A program made the position numbers and the translations under genes. This document shows positions 34,113-43,261 of a stretch of 64,000 nt of DNA, in pieces. Positions within the stretch are counted from its first letter, which is position 1; every line of letters starts with the position of its first letter. Origin of the DNA: Geodermatophilus tzadiensis. GTDB lineage: Bacteria; Actinomycetota; Actinomycetes; Mycobacteriales; Geodermatophilaceae. The stretch covers positions 103,528-167,527 of the forward strand of contig NZ_PVTG01000012.1 of NCBI RefSeq assembly GCF_003002915.1. The letters are read 5' to 3'. The notes under the pieces were generated by a model. It did no database searches. It had not been told where the DNA came from and worked only from the letters and a program-made list of their open reading frames with translations.

Positions 34113-35267
34113 TCAGCCGAGGCCGCCCCGCGCGACGAGCTGGCGGGCGATGACGTCGCGCTGGATCTCGTTGGTGCCCTCACCGACGATCATCAGCGGC
34201 GCGTCGCGGAAGTAGCGCTCGACGTCGAACTCGGTGGAGTAGCCGTGGCCGCCGTGCACGCGGATGGCGTCGAGCGCGACCCTCATCGCCGTCTCGGAGG
34301 CGAACAGCTTGGCCATGCCGGCCTCCAGGTCGCACCGCCGGCCGGTCTCGTACCGCTCGGCGGCGTACAGCACCAGCTGGCGGGCGGCGGTGAGCGAGGT
34401 GGCCATGTCGGCGAGCAGGTTGCCCACCGACTGGTGCTGCCAGATGGGCCGGCCGAAGCTCTCCCGCTCCTGGGCGTAGCGCAGCGCATCGTCGAAGGCG
34501 GCCTGCGCGACGCCGACCGCGCGGGCGGCCACCTGGATCCGGCCGGTCTCCAGGCCGGTCATCATCTGCGCGAAGCCGCGGCCCTCCTCGCCCCCGAGGA
34601 CGGCGTCGGCCGGTGCGCGGAACCCGTCGAAGACGAGCTCGCAGCTCTCCACGCCCTTGTAGCCGAGCTTGGGCAGGTCCTTCGACACGGTCAGCCCCGG
34701 GCCGTGCTCGACCAGCAGCACCGAGACACCGCGGTGCCGGGGCTGCGCGTCCGGGTCGGTCCTGCACAGCAGCGCGATCAGCTGCGACCGGCGCGAGTTG
34801 GTGATCCAGGTCTTCGCGCCGTCGACCACCCACTGCCCGCCGTCCCGCCGCGCGACGGTCCGCATCGCCTGCAGGTCCGACCCGCCGCCGGGCTCGGTGA
34901 GCGCCATCGTGGCCCGCACCTCGCCGGTGGCCATCGCGGGCAGCCAGCGGTCCTGCTGCGCGCGGGTGCCGAAGGCGACCAGCAGCTTGGCGACGACGGT
35001 GTGCCCGCCCATGGCGCCGGCCAGCGACATCCACCCGCGGGCCAGCTCGGCGGTGACCTGCGCGTAGCAGGGCATGGACACCGGCGCCTCCCCCCACGGC
35101 TCGGGGACCGCCAGGCCGAAGACGCCGAGCTCCTTCATCCGCTCGACCAGCGCCTCCGGGTAGGTGTCGGAGTGCTCGAGCTCGCGGACCACCGGCCGGA
35201 CCTCGCGGTCGACGAAGGTGCGCACCGTGTCGACGACGGCCTGCTCCTCGGTGCTCAGCGCGGTCAT
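34113..35267 (-). CDS. Acyl-CoA dehydrogenase
   Basis: The 384-residue flavoprotein has the ACAD domain order: N-terminal helices, middle beta domain with ALTEPGGGSDLQAM and WITNSRRSQLI, and C-terminal helices. The C-terminal domain includes QLVLYAAERYETGRR and the catalytic-base segment MIVGEGTNEIQRD near residue 362. It oxidises an acyl-CoA to the 2-enoyl-CoA. It is translationally coupled to the upstream hotdog hydratase gene, so the pair may perform successive dehydrogenation and hydration. The chain specificity is unknown. Confidence 0.92.
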   Translation of the reverse strand: MTALSTEEQAVVDTVRTFVDREVRPVVRELEHSDTYPEALVERMKELGVFGLAVPEPWGEAPVSMPCYAQVTAELARGWMSLAGAMGGHTVVAKLLVAFGTRAQQDRWLPAMATGEVRATMALTEPGGGSDLQAMRTVARRDGGQWVVDGAKTWITNSRRSQLIALLCRTDPDAQPRHRGVSVLLVEHGPGLTVSKDLPKLGYKGVESCELVFDGFRAPADAVLGGEEGRGFAQMMTGLETGRIQVAARAVGVAQAAFDDALRYAQERESFGRPIWQHQSVGNLLADMATSLTAARQLVLYAAERYETGRRCDLEAGMAKLFASETAMRVALDAIRVHGGHGYSTEFDVERYFRDAPLMIVGEGTNEIQRDVIARQLVARGGLG

Positions 35268-36130
35268 CGGGCTCCTCCCGTGAGCAGTGCGGTGCCGGTG
35301 ACCGAGGACGGCGCCCCCGCGGCGGCGGCGGACAGCTCGAGCCGGTCGCCGTCGGCCCGGCCCACGGCGCGCACCGGCGTCCCCGCGTACGCCGGCCGGG
35401 TCAGCCGGTGGGCGAAGGAGACGACGGCGCGGTCGGGGGAGTGCCGCCGCGGGACCTCGAGCAGCAGCAGCGCGAGCAGCGGGCCGTGCACCACGAGCCC
35501 GGGGTGCCCCTCGACCTGCGTCGCGTAGGGGTGGTCGTAGTGGATGCGGTGCGCGTTGTAGGTCAGCGCGCTGAAGCGGAAGAGCACCGTCTCGTCGGGC
35601 CGCAGCTCCACCGCCGGGCCGTCGCCGGCGGGCGCGGGCGTCCCCGTCCCGGCCGGTGCGGGGGAGGAGCCGGCCTCCTGGGACCGGTAGACGACGTCCT
35701 GCTCCTCGCTGAGCAGCAACCGGCCGTCCTCCCGGTACTCGCTGCGCACGGTGACCAGCAGCATCGGGCCGCTGCGCCCGCTGCGGGGCTCGCACCGGGC
35801 CAGCGCGGAGGTGCGGGTGACGGTGCTGCCGACCCGCAGCGGCGCGGTGACCTCCAGCCGCCCGCCGGCGATCATCCGGCGCCGCTGCGGGACCGGCGGC
35901 AGGAAGGCGCCGGCGCGGGGGTGGCCGTCCTCGCCGAGGTCGGCGGTGGCCGGGTGGTCGAGGAAGGCGAACCAGTGCCAGCCCGGGGGCAGCGGGTCCC
36001 CGTCGGCCAGCGGCGGGGCGGGCTGGTCGAGCAGCGCGGCGAACGCGGCGGCCGGGCCGGCCCCGATGCGGGCGGTGGCGGTCACCGGCCCGGGCGACCA
36101 GCCCTCGACGGCGGAGGCGAGCAGCGTCAC
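35264..36130 (-). CDS. HTD2/MaoC-type acyl-CoA dehydratase
   Basis: The 288-residue double-hotdog protein is of the FAS1-like dehydratase (HTD2, mesaconyl-C4-CoA hydratase) type. Its N-terminal half has PLPPGWHWFAFLDH and GAFLPPVPQRRRMIAGG, followed by a Pro/Ala linker (~165-180). The second half contains the hydratase motif FSALTYNAHRIHYDHPYA with the catalytic Asn/His. GTG 36130 is used; no better start is visible. Its stop overlaps the dehydrogenase ATG. It diverges from the old yellow enzyme gene. Confidence 0.8.
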   Translation of the reverse strand: MTLLASAVEGWSPGPVTATARIGAGPAAAFAALLDQPAPPLADGDPLPPGWHWFAFLDHPATADLGEDGHPRAGAFLPPVPQRRRMIAGGRLEVTAPLRVGSTVTRTSALARCEPRSGRSGPMLLVTVRSEYREDGRLLLSEEQDVVYRSQEAGSSPAPAGTGTPAPAGDGPAVELRPDETVLFRFSALTYNAHRIHYDHPYATQVEGHPGLVVHGPLLALLLLEVPRRHSPDRAVVSFAHRLTRPAYAGTPVRAVGRADGDRLELSAAAAGAPSSVTGTALLTGGAR

Positions 36131-36202
36131 CGGGCCATCCTGCCGCCTGTGAGCCGGGCCGCACCGGGGAATGGGGCGAGCCCGGCCGGTGTCGCAACCC
36201 CC

Positions 36203-37279
36203 GTGGACCTCTTCTCCCCCGTGACCCTCGGCGACGTCGAGCTCGCCAACCGCGTCGCGATGGCGCCGCTGACCCGCATGCGTTCGGGCCGGTCCGGCGT
36301 CCCCGGCGACCTCGTCGTCGACTACTACGCGCAGCGCGCCTCGCTCGGCCTGATCGTCACCGAGGGCACCTACCCGCACATCGAGGGCCAGGCGTTCGTC
36401 GGGCAGCCCGGCCTCGTCACCGACGAGCAGGTCGAGGGCTGGCGCCGGGTCGCCGACGCCGTCCACGCCCGCGGTGGCAGGCTGTTCGCGCAGGTCATGC
36501 ACGGCGGCCGGGTCACCCACCCCGACGTCAACGGCGGCCACCGCGTCGTCGCGCCGAGCGCCCTCGCGATCGACGGCGCCGGCCACACGGAGAAGGGCAA
36601 GCAGCCCTACCCGGTGCCCCACGCGCTGACCGCCGACGAGGTGCGCGCGACCGTGCAGGACTTCGTGCGCGCCTCGCAGCGCGCCGTCGAGGCCGGCCTG
36701 GACGGCGTGGAGATCCACGGCGCCAACGGCTACCTGCTGCACGAGTTCCTGTCGCCGACGTCCAACGTGCGCGACGACGAGTACGGCGGCTCCCCGGAGA
36801 ACCGCGCCCGGGCCGTCGTCGAGGTCGTCACCGCGGTGGCCGAGGCGATCGGCGCCGGCCGCGTCGGCCTGCGGATCTCGCCCGAGCACGACATCCAGGA
36901 CGTCCTGGAGACCGACCGCGACGACGTCCTCGCCACCTACGGCGCCCTCCTCGACCAGCTGCGCCCGCTGGGGCTGGCCTACCTCTCGGTGCTGCACCGC
37001 GAGCCGGCCGGCGACCTGGTGCAGGAGCTGCGGCGGCGCTTCGACGGGCCGCTGATGGTCAACAGCGGCTTCGGCTCGGTGACCACCCGCGACGAGGCCG
37101 TGGCGCTCATCGACTCCGCGCACGCCGACGTCGTCGCCGTCGGCCGGGCGGTCATCGCCAACCCCGACCTGGTGGAGCGCTGGGCCGGACAGCACCCGGA
37201 GAACGAGCCGAAGGCGCACCTGTTCTACGCGCCGGGCGCCGAGGGCTACACCGACTACCCGACGCTGCGCGCCGGCTGA
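36203..37279 (+). CDS. Old yellow enzyme-family alkene reductase
   Basis: The 358-residue FMN-dependent TIM-barrel oxidoreductase begins VDLFSPVTLGDVELANRVAM. It has AQVMHGGR, the substrate-binding HGANGYLLHEFLSPTSNVR and DDEYGGSPENRAR, and a C-terminal VAVGRAVIANPD phosphate site. These enzymes reduce activated C=C bonds with NADPH. GTG 36203 matches family N-termini; an in-frame GTG at 36149 is possible. It ends at a strong hairpin shared with the convergent EAL gene. Confidence 0.92.
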   Translation: MDLFSPVTLGDVELANRVAMAPLTRMRSGRSGVPGDLVVDYYAQRASLGLIVTEGTYPHIEGQAFVGQPGLVTDEQVEGWRRVADAVHARGGRLFAQVMHGGRVTHPDVNGGHRVVAPSALAIDGAGHTEKGKQPYPVPHALTADEVRATVQDFVRASQRAVEAGLDGVEIHGANGYLLHEFLSPTSNVRDDEYGGSPENRARAVVEVVTAVAEAIGAGRVGLRISPEHDIQDVLETDRDDVLATYGALLDQLRPLGLAYLSVLHREPAGDLVQELRRRFDGPLMVNSGFGSVTTRDEAVALIDSAHADVVAVGRAVIANPDLVERWAGQHPENEPKAHLFYAPGAEGYTDYPTLRAG

Positions 37280-37298
37280 CCCGCCGCCCGATCGCGGA

Positions 37299-37335
37299 CG
37301 GCGTCCCTCGCCCCGTCAGGAGGCGAGGGACGCCG
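37299..37335. terminator. Bidirectional hairpin between convergent genes
   Basis: A perfect 14-bp stem (37299-37312 with 37322-37335, 9-nt loop) starts 20 bp after the alkene reductase stop. Its far arm encodes the last codons of the EAL gene. Confidence 0.65.
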
Positions 37336-38518
37336 CGGTGAGCACCGTGCCGGCGTCGGCGAGGGCGTCCGCGGGCACCGGGCGGCCGAACAGCCAGCCC
37401 TGGCCGTCGTCCACCCCGAGCGACTGCAGGACGGCGCGCTCGGCCGGCGTCTCCACCCCCTCCGCGACGACGACCACGCCGACGCCGTGGGCGAAGTCGA
37501 CCAGCGAGCGGGCGAGCCGGGCCAGCACCGGGTCGGTGTCGACGCCGCTGACGATGCTGCGGTCCATCTTCAGCACGTCGGGGGCGGTCACCACGATGTG
37601 CCGCAGGCTGGCGAAGCCGGCGCCGACGTCGTCGACGGCCAGCCGCATGCCGGCCGCGCGCAGCGGGGCCAGGGCGGCCTCGAGGGCGGCGTAGTCCTCG
37701 ACCGGGTCGTGCTCGGAGAGCTCCAGGACGACGCGGTCCAGCGGCAGCCGGGCGAGCAGGTCGCCGCAGGCCGGCGTCAGCAGGGTCTGCGGCGAGACGT
37801 TCACCGACACGTACCCCGACACCCGGTCGAGCAGCGCGGCGGCGCGGGTCAGGGCGAGCAGCTCGAGGCGGTCGCCCTCGCCGACGCTGTGCGCCTCCTC
37901 GAAGACGACGTCGGGTCCGCGGCCCCACTCGGCGGGGAACCGGCTGAGGGCCTCGGCGCCCACGCGGGCACCGGTGCGCAGGTCGACGATCGGCTGCAGC
38001 AGCACCCGGGGGCCGCCGTCGGCCACGACCGCGGCGAGCCGGTCGCTGATCTCGGACTGCCGCTCGGCCCGGCGGACCTCCGGCTCGATGACCAGCGCCG
38101 CGGCGTCGGCGAGCACCTCGACCAGGGCCTGGTCGCGCGGGGAGACCTCCGGGTCGGTGGCCAGGCCGAAGGCGCAGAAGGTGCCGTAGACCGCGCCGTC
38201 GCTGAGCACGACCGGCGCGCTGACGTGCGCGCGGATCTGCGGCAGGTCGGCCGGGTGCAGGCGCACCGCCTCCGGGACGCTGCGGACGTCGGGGATGACG
38301 CGCGGCAGGCGCCCCTCGACCACGGCCAGGCAGAAGCCGCTGTCGCGGGGGCCCGAGTAGCCGGCGCGGAACTCCGGCACCGCCGAGTCGGCGACCTGCA
38401 CGGTCCGCGCGGTGTCGTCGATCCGGCTGAGGAACGCGACGCTGAGGTCGAGCTTGCTGCGCGCCGTCCGCAGCAGCCGTTCCACCTGCCGCCCGGCCTC
38501 CGAGCACTCCAGCTGCAC
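37316..38518 (-). CDS. GAF-EAL c-di-GMP phosphodiesterase (copy 2)
   Basis: The 400-residue protein has the same GAF (~8-148) and EAL (~163-393) layout as the gene at 13948-15153 and high similarity throughout (GAEALSRFPAEWG, VNVSPQTLLTP, LELSEHDPVEDY, VDDVGAGFASLRH, KMDRSIVSG, VVAEGVET). The loop-6 motif is likewise DDVGAG. It is expected to degrade c-di-GMP. GTG 38518 has GGGAGGA 5 nt upstream. It is a paralogue from duplication rather than a recent copy, because the DNA has diverged. Confidence 0.87.
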   Translation of the reverse strand: MQLECSEAGRQVERLLRTARSKLDLSVAFLSRIDDTARTVQVADSAVPEFRAGYSGPRDSGFCLAVVEGRLPRVIPDVRSVPEAVRLHPADLPQIRAHVSAPVVLSDGAVYGTFCAFGLATDPEVSPRDQALVEVLADAAALVIEPEVRRAERQSEISDRLAAVVADGGPRVLLQPIVDLRTGARVGAEALSRFPAEWGRGPDVVFEEAHSVGEGDRLELLALTRAAALLDRVSGYVSVNVSPQTLLTPACGDLLARLPLDRVVLELSEHDPVEDYAALEAALAPLRAAGMRLAVDDVGAGFASLRHIVVTAPDVLKMDRSIVSGVDTDPVLARLARSLVDFAHGVGVVVVAEGVETPAERAVLQSLGVDDGQGWLFGRPVPADALADAGTVLTAASLAS

Positions 38519-38820
38519 GCGCGTCCTCCCCCGTGGACGTCCCCGTCCCCCGACCGGCACCGCGAGCCGCCGGGGCCACCCCTGCGGGCGGACTCATTCC
38601 GCCCGACATCCACGAGGGGTGATGCGGAACTCACTCTGCGGTATTGGCGGCGTCCTGTCTCGTCCGCCCGGCGCGCCGCGGCCGCGCCACGCCGGGGCCA
38701 CCCCCGCGACCCGCGGGACCGGACACCCGCGCAGCGCCCCCTCGTGCCCTCGAGGGGGGCGTGCCCGCGTCCGCCGGAGACGCGCGGCGGCGGGCATCCT
38801 GGGCGCGGGGGAGGTGTGGC
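38519..38820. other. 302-bp intergenic region without a gene
   Basis: This gap separates the divergent EAL and SRPBCC-like genes. Apart from TTCCGC/GCGGAA halves at 38597-38602 and 38624-38629 I see no convincing promoter, hairpin or repeat. Confidence 0.4.
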
Positions 38821-39378
38821 ATGGACCTCGACGACGTCGTGCCGGTGCCCGACCACGTCACCCGGCAGTCGCGGGTGATCGACGCGCCGCCGTCCGTGGT
38901 GTGGGAGGAGCTGCACCGGCTGCGGCTCTCCTCGCTGCCGGTGACGCTCCTGCTCAGCGCCGCGCGGGCCCTGCCGGTGCTCCTGACGGGCAGGGGACGC
39001 CGGCGGGGCGGTCTCGACCGGACGCTCCTCGACGTGGTGCCCATCCCCGAGCTGATGTCCGACCCGCCGTCGCACGTCGTCTTCGGGGGCGTGCTGCAGG
39101 CCTGGCGGCTGACCGGCGGCCGGCGCCCGCCGGTGCTCGACGCGGACGGCGTCCGGGAGTGGTCGGAACCGGGCTGGGTGAAGGTCGGCATGGAGTTCCG
39201 GCTGACGCCGGCGCTCGGGGGGACCCGGCTGAGCTGCGAGACGCGGGTGGTCGCCACCGACGCGGGGACGCGGCGGCGCTTCGGCCTCTACTGGCTCGCC
39301 GTCCGGCCGGGCAGCTCGGCGATCCGGTGGGAGCTGCTCACCGCCGTCGCCACGCGGGCGGAGGCGCGCGCCGGGTAG
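38821..39378 (+). CDS. SRPBCC/DUF2867-like hypothetical protein
   Basis: The 185-residue protein has features of a START/SRPBCC fold. It opens with TRQSRVIDAPPSVVWEEL, and a later WVKVGMEFRLTPALGGTRLSCETRV strand pair and a C-terminal helix RFGLYWLAVRPGSSAIRWELL follow. These proteins bind hydrophobic ligands, and no enzymatic role can be assigned. GGGAGG precedes the ATG. It is followed 9 nt later by the SDR gene, so they form an operon. Confidence 0.7.
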   Translation: MDLDDVVPVPDHVTRQSRVIDAPPSVVWEELHRLRLSSLPVTLLLSAARALPVLLTGRGRRRGGLDRTLLDVVPIPELMSDPPSHVVFGGVLQAWRLTGGRRPPVLDADGVREWSEPGWVKVGMEFRLTPALGGTRLSCETRVVATDAGTRRRFGLYWLAVRPGSSAIRWELLTAVATRAEARAG

Positions 39379-39387
39379 GGACCCCGC

Positions 39388-40320
39388 GTGCCCTGGACCG
39401 AGCGCGACGTCCCCGACCTCACCGGCCGGACGGCGGTGGTGACCGGCGCGAACGGCGGGCTGGGCCTGCAGACGGCGCTGGCGCTGGCCGGTGCCGGCGC
39501 GCACGTGGTGCTGGCCGCGCGGGACCCGGGGAAGACGGCGGCCGCGGAGGCGCGGATCCGGCTCAGCGCGCCGTCGGCGTCGCTGGAGGTCGTCCCGCTG
39601 GACCTCGGCGACCTCTCCTCTGTGGCGGCCGCCGGGCGCTCGGTGCTGGACCGGCACGAGCGGGTGGACCTGCTGGTGGCCAACGCCGGGGTGATGGCGG
39701 TGCCGCGGCGGACGACGGCCGACGGGTTCGAGGAGCAGTTCGGCGTCAACCACCTCGGGCACTGGGCGCTCACCGCGCACCTGCTGCCGGCGCTGCTGCG
39801 CAGTCCCGCCGCGCGGGTGGTGACGGTGACCAGCACGGCGCGGCACCGGGCCCGGCGGCTGGACCCGGCCGACGTCCACCTCGAGCGCGGCTACGGGGCG
39901 TGGAGCGCCTACGCGCGGTCGAAGATGGCCAACCTGCACTTCGGCCTGGGCCTGCAGCAGCGGTTCGCCGCGGCCGGCGTGGCGGCGGCCAGCCTGCTCG
40001 CCCACCCGGGTCTGACGGACACCGACCTGCAGGCGCGCGCCGTGCGCGAGGGCGGCGCCGGCCGGCTCGGGCCGGTGTTCGAGCTGCTGACCGCGCGATC
40101 GGGGATGTCGCCGTTCGAGGGCGTGCGGCCGCAGCTGCGGGCGGCGACCGACCCGCGGGCCCGGGGCGGGGAGCTCTACGCGCCGCGGTACGGCTCGCGC
40201 GGCCCCGCCGTCCGGCGGCCGGTGCTGCGGCGCCGGGGGCTGCAGGAGCAGATCGACGTCCTGTGGCGGGTGTCCGAGCGCGAGACCGGCATCCCCCTCG
40301 AGGTCGGGCCGGCCCGGTGA
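39388..40320 (+). CDS. Short-chain dehydrogenase/reductase (protochlorophyllide reductase-like)
   Basis: The 310-residue SDR has the NADP site TGANGGLGLQTA (~19-30), LVANAGVMAVP, the catalytic Ser in VTSTARHRA and YARSK (Tyr/Lys). The long C-terminus with HPGLTDTDLQ and the overall length match the retinol dehydrogenase-like SDR group. The substrate is unknown. GTG 39388 lies 9 nt after the preceding gene. It is convergent with the response regulator gene. Confidence 0.87.
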   Translation: MPWTERDVPDLTGRTAVVTGANGGLGLQTALALAGAGAHVVLAARDPGKTAAAEARIRLSAPSASLEVVPLDLGDLSSVAAAGRSVLDRHERVDLLVANAGVMAVPRRTTADGFEEQFGVNHLGHWALTAHLLPALLRSPAARVVTVTSTARHRARRLDPADVHLERGYGAWSAYARSKMANLHFGLGLQQRFAAAGVAAASLLAHPGLTDTDLQARAVREGGAGRLGPVFELLTARSGMSPFEGVRPQLRAATDPRARGGELYAPRYGSRGPAVRRPVLRRRGLQEQIDVLWRVSERETGIPLEVGPAR

Positions 40321-40329
40321 CCCGGCGGC

Positions 40330-40989
40330 TCACTCCTCCAGCAGGCCCGCCTCGTGGGCGAGGATGGCGGCCTGCGTCCGGTTGGCCAGGTCGAGCTTGG
40401 CCAGCAGCCGCGAGACGTAGGTCTTCACCGTCGCCTCGCTGACGAACAGCCGCCGGGCCAGCTCGGCGTTGGACTCCCCGCTGCCCAGCAGCTGCAGCAC
40501 CTCCCGCTCGCGGTCGGACAGGCCCTGGATCCGCCGCAGCGCCTGCGCCCTGCGCGGCGCGGCCCGCCGGTCGACGTAGGACTCGATGAGGGTGGCGGTG
40601 ACCTTCGGCGACAGCGTCGCGGTGCCGTCGGCCACCGCGCGGACGGCGGCGGCGATCTCCCGCGGCGGGGTGTCCTTGAGCAGGAAGCCGGCGGCGCCGG
40701 CGGCCAGCGCCGCGTACACGTACTCGTCGGCGTGGAAGGTGGTGAGGACGGCGACCTGCGGCGGGTGGGGCAGCGCGAGGATCTCGCGCGTGGCCGCCAG
40801 CCCGTCCTTGCGCGGCATCCGGATGTCCATGAGGACGACGTCGGGCCGCAGCTCCTGCACGGCGCGCACCGCGGCGAGCCCGTCGCCGGCCTCCCCGACC
40901 ACGGTGAAGTCGCCGGCCGCCTCGAGCACGGTCCGCAACCCGAACCGCACCAGCTCCTCGTCGTCGACGAGCAGGACGGCGATCGTCAC
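40330..40989 (-). CDS. NarL/LuxR-family response regulator
   Basis: The 219-residue regulator has a receiver (acidic pair in LLVDDEE, phospho-acceptor Asp in VVLMDIRMP, Lys in FLLKDTP) and a LuxR helix-turn-helix (LSDREREVLQLLGSGESNAEL, VSEATVKTYVSRLLAKL). It is the partner of the kinase gene it overlaps by 4 nt. It likely acts on the inverted repeat at 42175-42195 and the divergent ABC transporter genes, an inference from layout. Confidence 0.9.
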   Translation of the reverse strand: MTIAVLLVDDEELVRFGLRTVLEAAGDFTVVGEAGDGLAAVRAVQELRPDVVLMDIRMPRKDGLAATREILALPHPPQVAVLTTFHADEYVYAALAAGAAGFLLKDTPPREIAAAVRAVADGTATLSPKVTATLIESYVDRRAAPRRAQALRRIQGLSDREREVLQLLGSGESNAELARRLFVSEATVKTYVSRLLAKLDLANRTQAAILAHEAGLLEE

Positions 40990-42128
40990 GCCGGGATCAC
41001 CGCCTCCACCCCGAAGCCGCCGTCCAGGCGGCGCTCGGCGCGCAGCCGGCCGTCCAGCGTGCGCACCCGCTCGCTGAGCCCGACGAGGCCGAAGCCCCCG
41101 CCGGAGCCGGGGCCGGCGGGCTCGGTCGGTGTCCCGTTGACCACCCGGACGACGAGCCGGCCGGGCTCCCGGGAGACGTCGACGTGCACCGGGGCGCCGG
41201 GCGCGTGCTTGCCCGCGTTGGTCAGCGCCTCCTGCACGATGCGGTAGGCGGCCCGGGAGACGGCGGGTTCGACCGGGGCGGCGTCGGGCGGGGGACCGGT
41301 CAGCTCGACCACCATCCCGGCGGCGCGGCACTCCTGCACCAGCCGCTCGAGGTCGTCGAGGCCGGGCTGCGGGGTGAGCGGCGCGCCGTCGTCCTCCCCG
41401 TCGCGCAGGACGCCGACCGCCTGCCGCAGCTCGTCGAGCGCCTGCCGGCCGGCCAGCTGCACGTGGCAGGCGAGCTGCTCGACCCGCTCGCGGTCGGCGG
41501 CGGCCATCTCGATCGCTCCCGCCTGCAGCACCATGAGGCTCACCCGGTGCCCCACCGCGTCGTGCATCTCCCGGGCGATGCGCGCGCGCTCGGTGGCGAT
41601 GGCCTCGCGCGCGAGCAGCTCCCGCTCGGCCTCGGCCCGCTCGGCGCGCTCGGTGAGTGCCGTCATCAGGTCGGCGCGGGCGCGCACCCAGGCGCCGATC
41701 GTGCCGGGCAGCAGGACGACGAACGCCGCCGCCGCCAGCCCGCTGACGACGTCGCCGAGCGAGCCGCCGGTCCACAGCTGGCTGACCGCGACCGACCCGG
41801 CGACCCCGGCGACGGCCCGGGCGGGCCACCCGCCGGTGTAGCGGCCCACCGCGTAGGCACCGAGCGGGATCGCGCCGCCGATGGCGGGGGCGACGGCGCC
41901 CACCGCGGCGGCCGCGAGGAAGGGGACCAGCGGTGCCCGCCGGCGCAGGAGGAGCAGCAGCAGGCCCACAGCGGCCGACGTCGTGGCCGTGACGGAGAGG
42001 GGCACGGGGGCGGGGCCGGACGTCCACTGGACCGCGCCGACGCTGAACGCGCCGAGGACGGCGAGGAGCACCTCGAACCAGACGCCGCGCGCGGACAGGC
42101 CCGGCCACAGACGCGCGCGGAGCCCCAT
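40986..42128 (-). CDS. NarL-type sensor histidine kinase
   Basis: The 380-residue membrane kinase has about five hydrophobic segments between residues 15 and 150. A HisKA_3 domain follows with phospho-acceptor His in AREMHDAVGHRVSLMVLQAG, then HATPase_c with QEALTNAGKHAPGAP and SGGGFGLVGLSERVRTLDG. There is no extracellular domain. Kinases of this kind next to ABC transporters often respond to cell-envelope stress or peptide antibiotics. Confidence 0.9.
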   Translation of the reverse strand: MGLRARLWPGLSARGVWFEVLLAVLGAFSVGAVQWTSGPAPVPLSVTATTSAAVGLLLLLLRRRAPLVPFLAAAAVGAVAPAIGGAIPLGAYAVGRYTGGWPARAVAGVAGSVAVSQLWTGGSLGDVVSGLAAAAFVVLLPGTIGAWVRARADLMTALTERAERAEAERELLAREAIATERARIAREMHDAVGHRVSLMVLQAGAIEMAAADRERVEQLACHVQLAGRQALDELRQAVGVLRDGEDDGAPLTPQPGLDDLERLVQECRAAGMVVELTGPPPDAAPVEPAVSRAAYRIVQEALTNAGKHAPGAPVHVDVSREPGRLVVRVVNGTPTEPAGPGSGGGFGLVGLSERVRTLDGRLRAERRLDGGFGVEAVIPA

Positions 42129-42174
42129 GGGGCAGCAGCGTAGGACGGCGGTCCGCCCGCCCGGGTCGCCCGCG

Positions 42175-42195
42175 AGGTGACCGCCGACGTCACCT
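42175..42195. promoter_or_regulatory. 7-7-7 inverted repeat operator candidate
   Basis: AGGTGAC, a 7-bp spacer and GTCACCT form a perfect inverted repeat in the gap between the two-component operon and the ABC transporter operon. It is a good candidate for the response regulator binding site. Confidence 0.55.
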
Positions 42196-42317
42196 TTCGG
42201 ATGACCGGGACGAGACCTCCGACCAGCACGTTCGAGGCTCCCGGCTGACGCGGACGACGGGCCCGCGGCGGTTCTCTGTGCGTCACCACCACAGCAGGAC
42301 GAGGCGAGGAGCTCCCG

Positions 42318-43193
42318 ATGATCACGGTCAGCGGACTGACCAAGGACTACGGCGGCCGGAGGGTCGTCGACGAGGTGTCGTTCGAGCTGGAGCCCGGCAC
42401 GGTGACCGGGTTCCTCGGTCCCAACGGCGCCGGCAAGAGCACCACGATGCGGATGATCACCGGGCTGGTGCCCGCGTCATCCGGCACCGCGACGGTCGCC
42501 GGCCGCCCCTACCCGGCGCTGCCCAACCCGGGCGCGGTGATGGGCACCCTGCTCGACGCCGCCGCGGTGCACCCCGGACGCACCGGGCGGACGCACCTGC
42601 GGCTGCTGGCCTCGACCATCGGCGTCCCGGCCACGCGGGTCGACGAGGTGCTGGAGATGGTCGACCTCACCGCCGCGGGCGGACGCCGGATCGGCGGCTA
42701 CTCGCTGGGCATGCGGCAGCGGCTCGGGATCGCGGCGGCGCTGCTGGCCGACCCGCCGGTGCTCATGTTCGACGAGCCGGCCAACGGCCTGGACCCGGAG
42801 GGCATCCGCTGGATGCGCGACCTCCTGCGCGGCCACGCGGCCCGCGGCGGGACCGTGCTGCTGTCGAGCCACCTGCTCGGCGAGGTCGAGCACACCGTCG
42901 ACCGACTGCTGGTCATCGGCTCCGGCCGGATCGTCGCCGACGACCCCATCGGCACGCTGCTCGGCCGGGACGGGACCGCGGTGCGGGCGGCCGACCCCGC
43001 GTCCTTCGGGACGGCGCTCGCGGCCGCCGGGTTCGAGGTCCAGCACCGCGACGGCGGCGTCCTCGTCGTCCCGGGCGCGAGCCCCGACCGGATCGGCGTG
43101 CTGGCGGCGGCCGGCGGCCACGCCCTGATCGACCTGCGGCCCTCCGAGCAGGGCCTGGAGGAGCTGTTCTTCCAGCTCACCGACGCGTCATGA
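42318..43193 (+). CDS. ABC transporter ATP-binding protein
   Basis: The 291-residue ATPase has Walker A GPNGAGKST (~34-42), signature YSLGMRQRLG, Walker B PPVLMFDEPANGLDPEG and the switch His (SSHLL). It belongs to the CcmA/antibiotic-type ABC exporters with a ~80-residue C-terminal extension. GAGGAG lies upstream of the ATG. It pairs with the downstream permease and is divergent from the kinase/regulator operon. Confidence 0.93.
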   Translation: MITVSGLTKDYGGRRVVDEVSFELEPGTVTGFLGPNGAGKSTTMRMITGLVPASSGTATVAGRPYPALPNPGAVMGTLLDAAAVHPGRTGRTHLRLLASTIGVPATRVDEVLEMVDLTAAGGRRIGGYSLGMRQRLGIAAALLADPPVLMFDEPANGLDPEGIRWMRDLLRGHAARGGTVLLSSHLLGEVEHTVDRLLVIGSGRIVADDPIGTLLGRDGTAVRAADPASFGTALAAAGFEVQHRDGGVLVVPGASPDRIGVLAAAGGHALIDLRPSEQGLEELFFQLTDAS

Positions 43194-43261
43194 CCGCCAC
43201 CACGACCACCGCGCCCCCGACCACCCCGCACCCGACCACCCCGCCACGAGAGGCACCTGAC

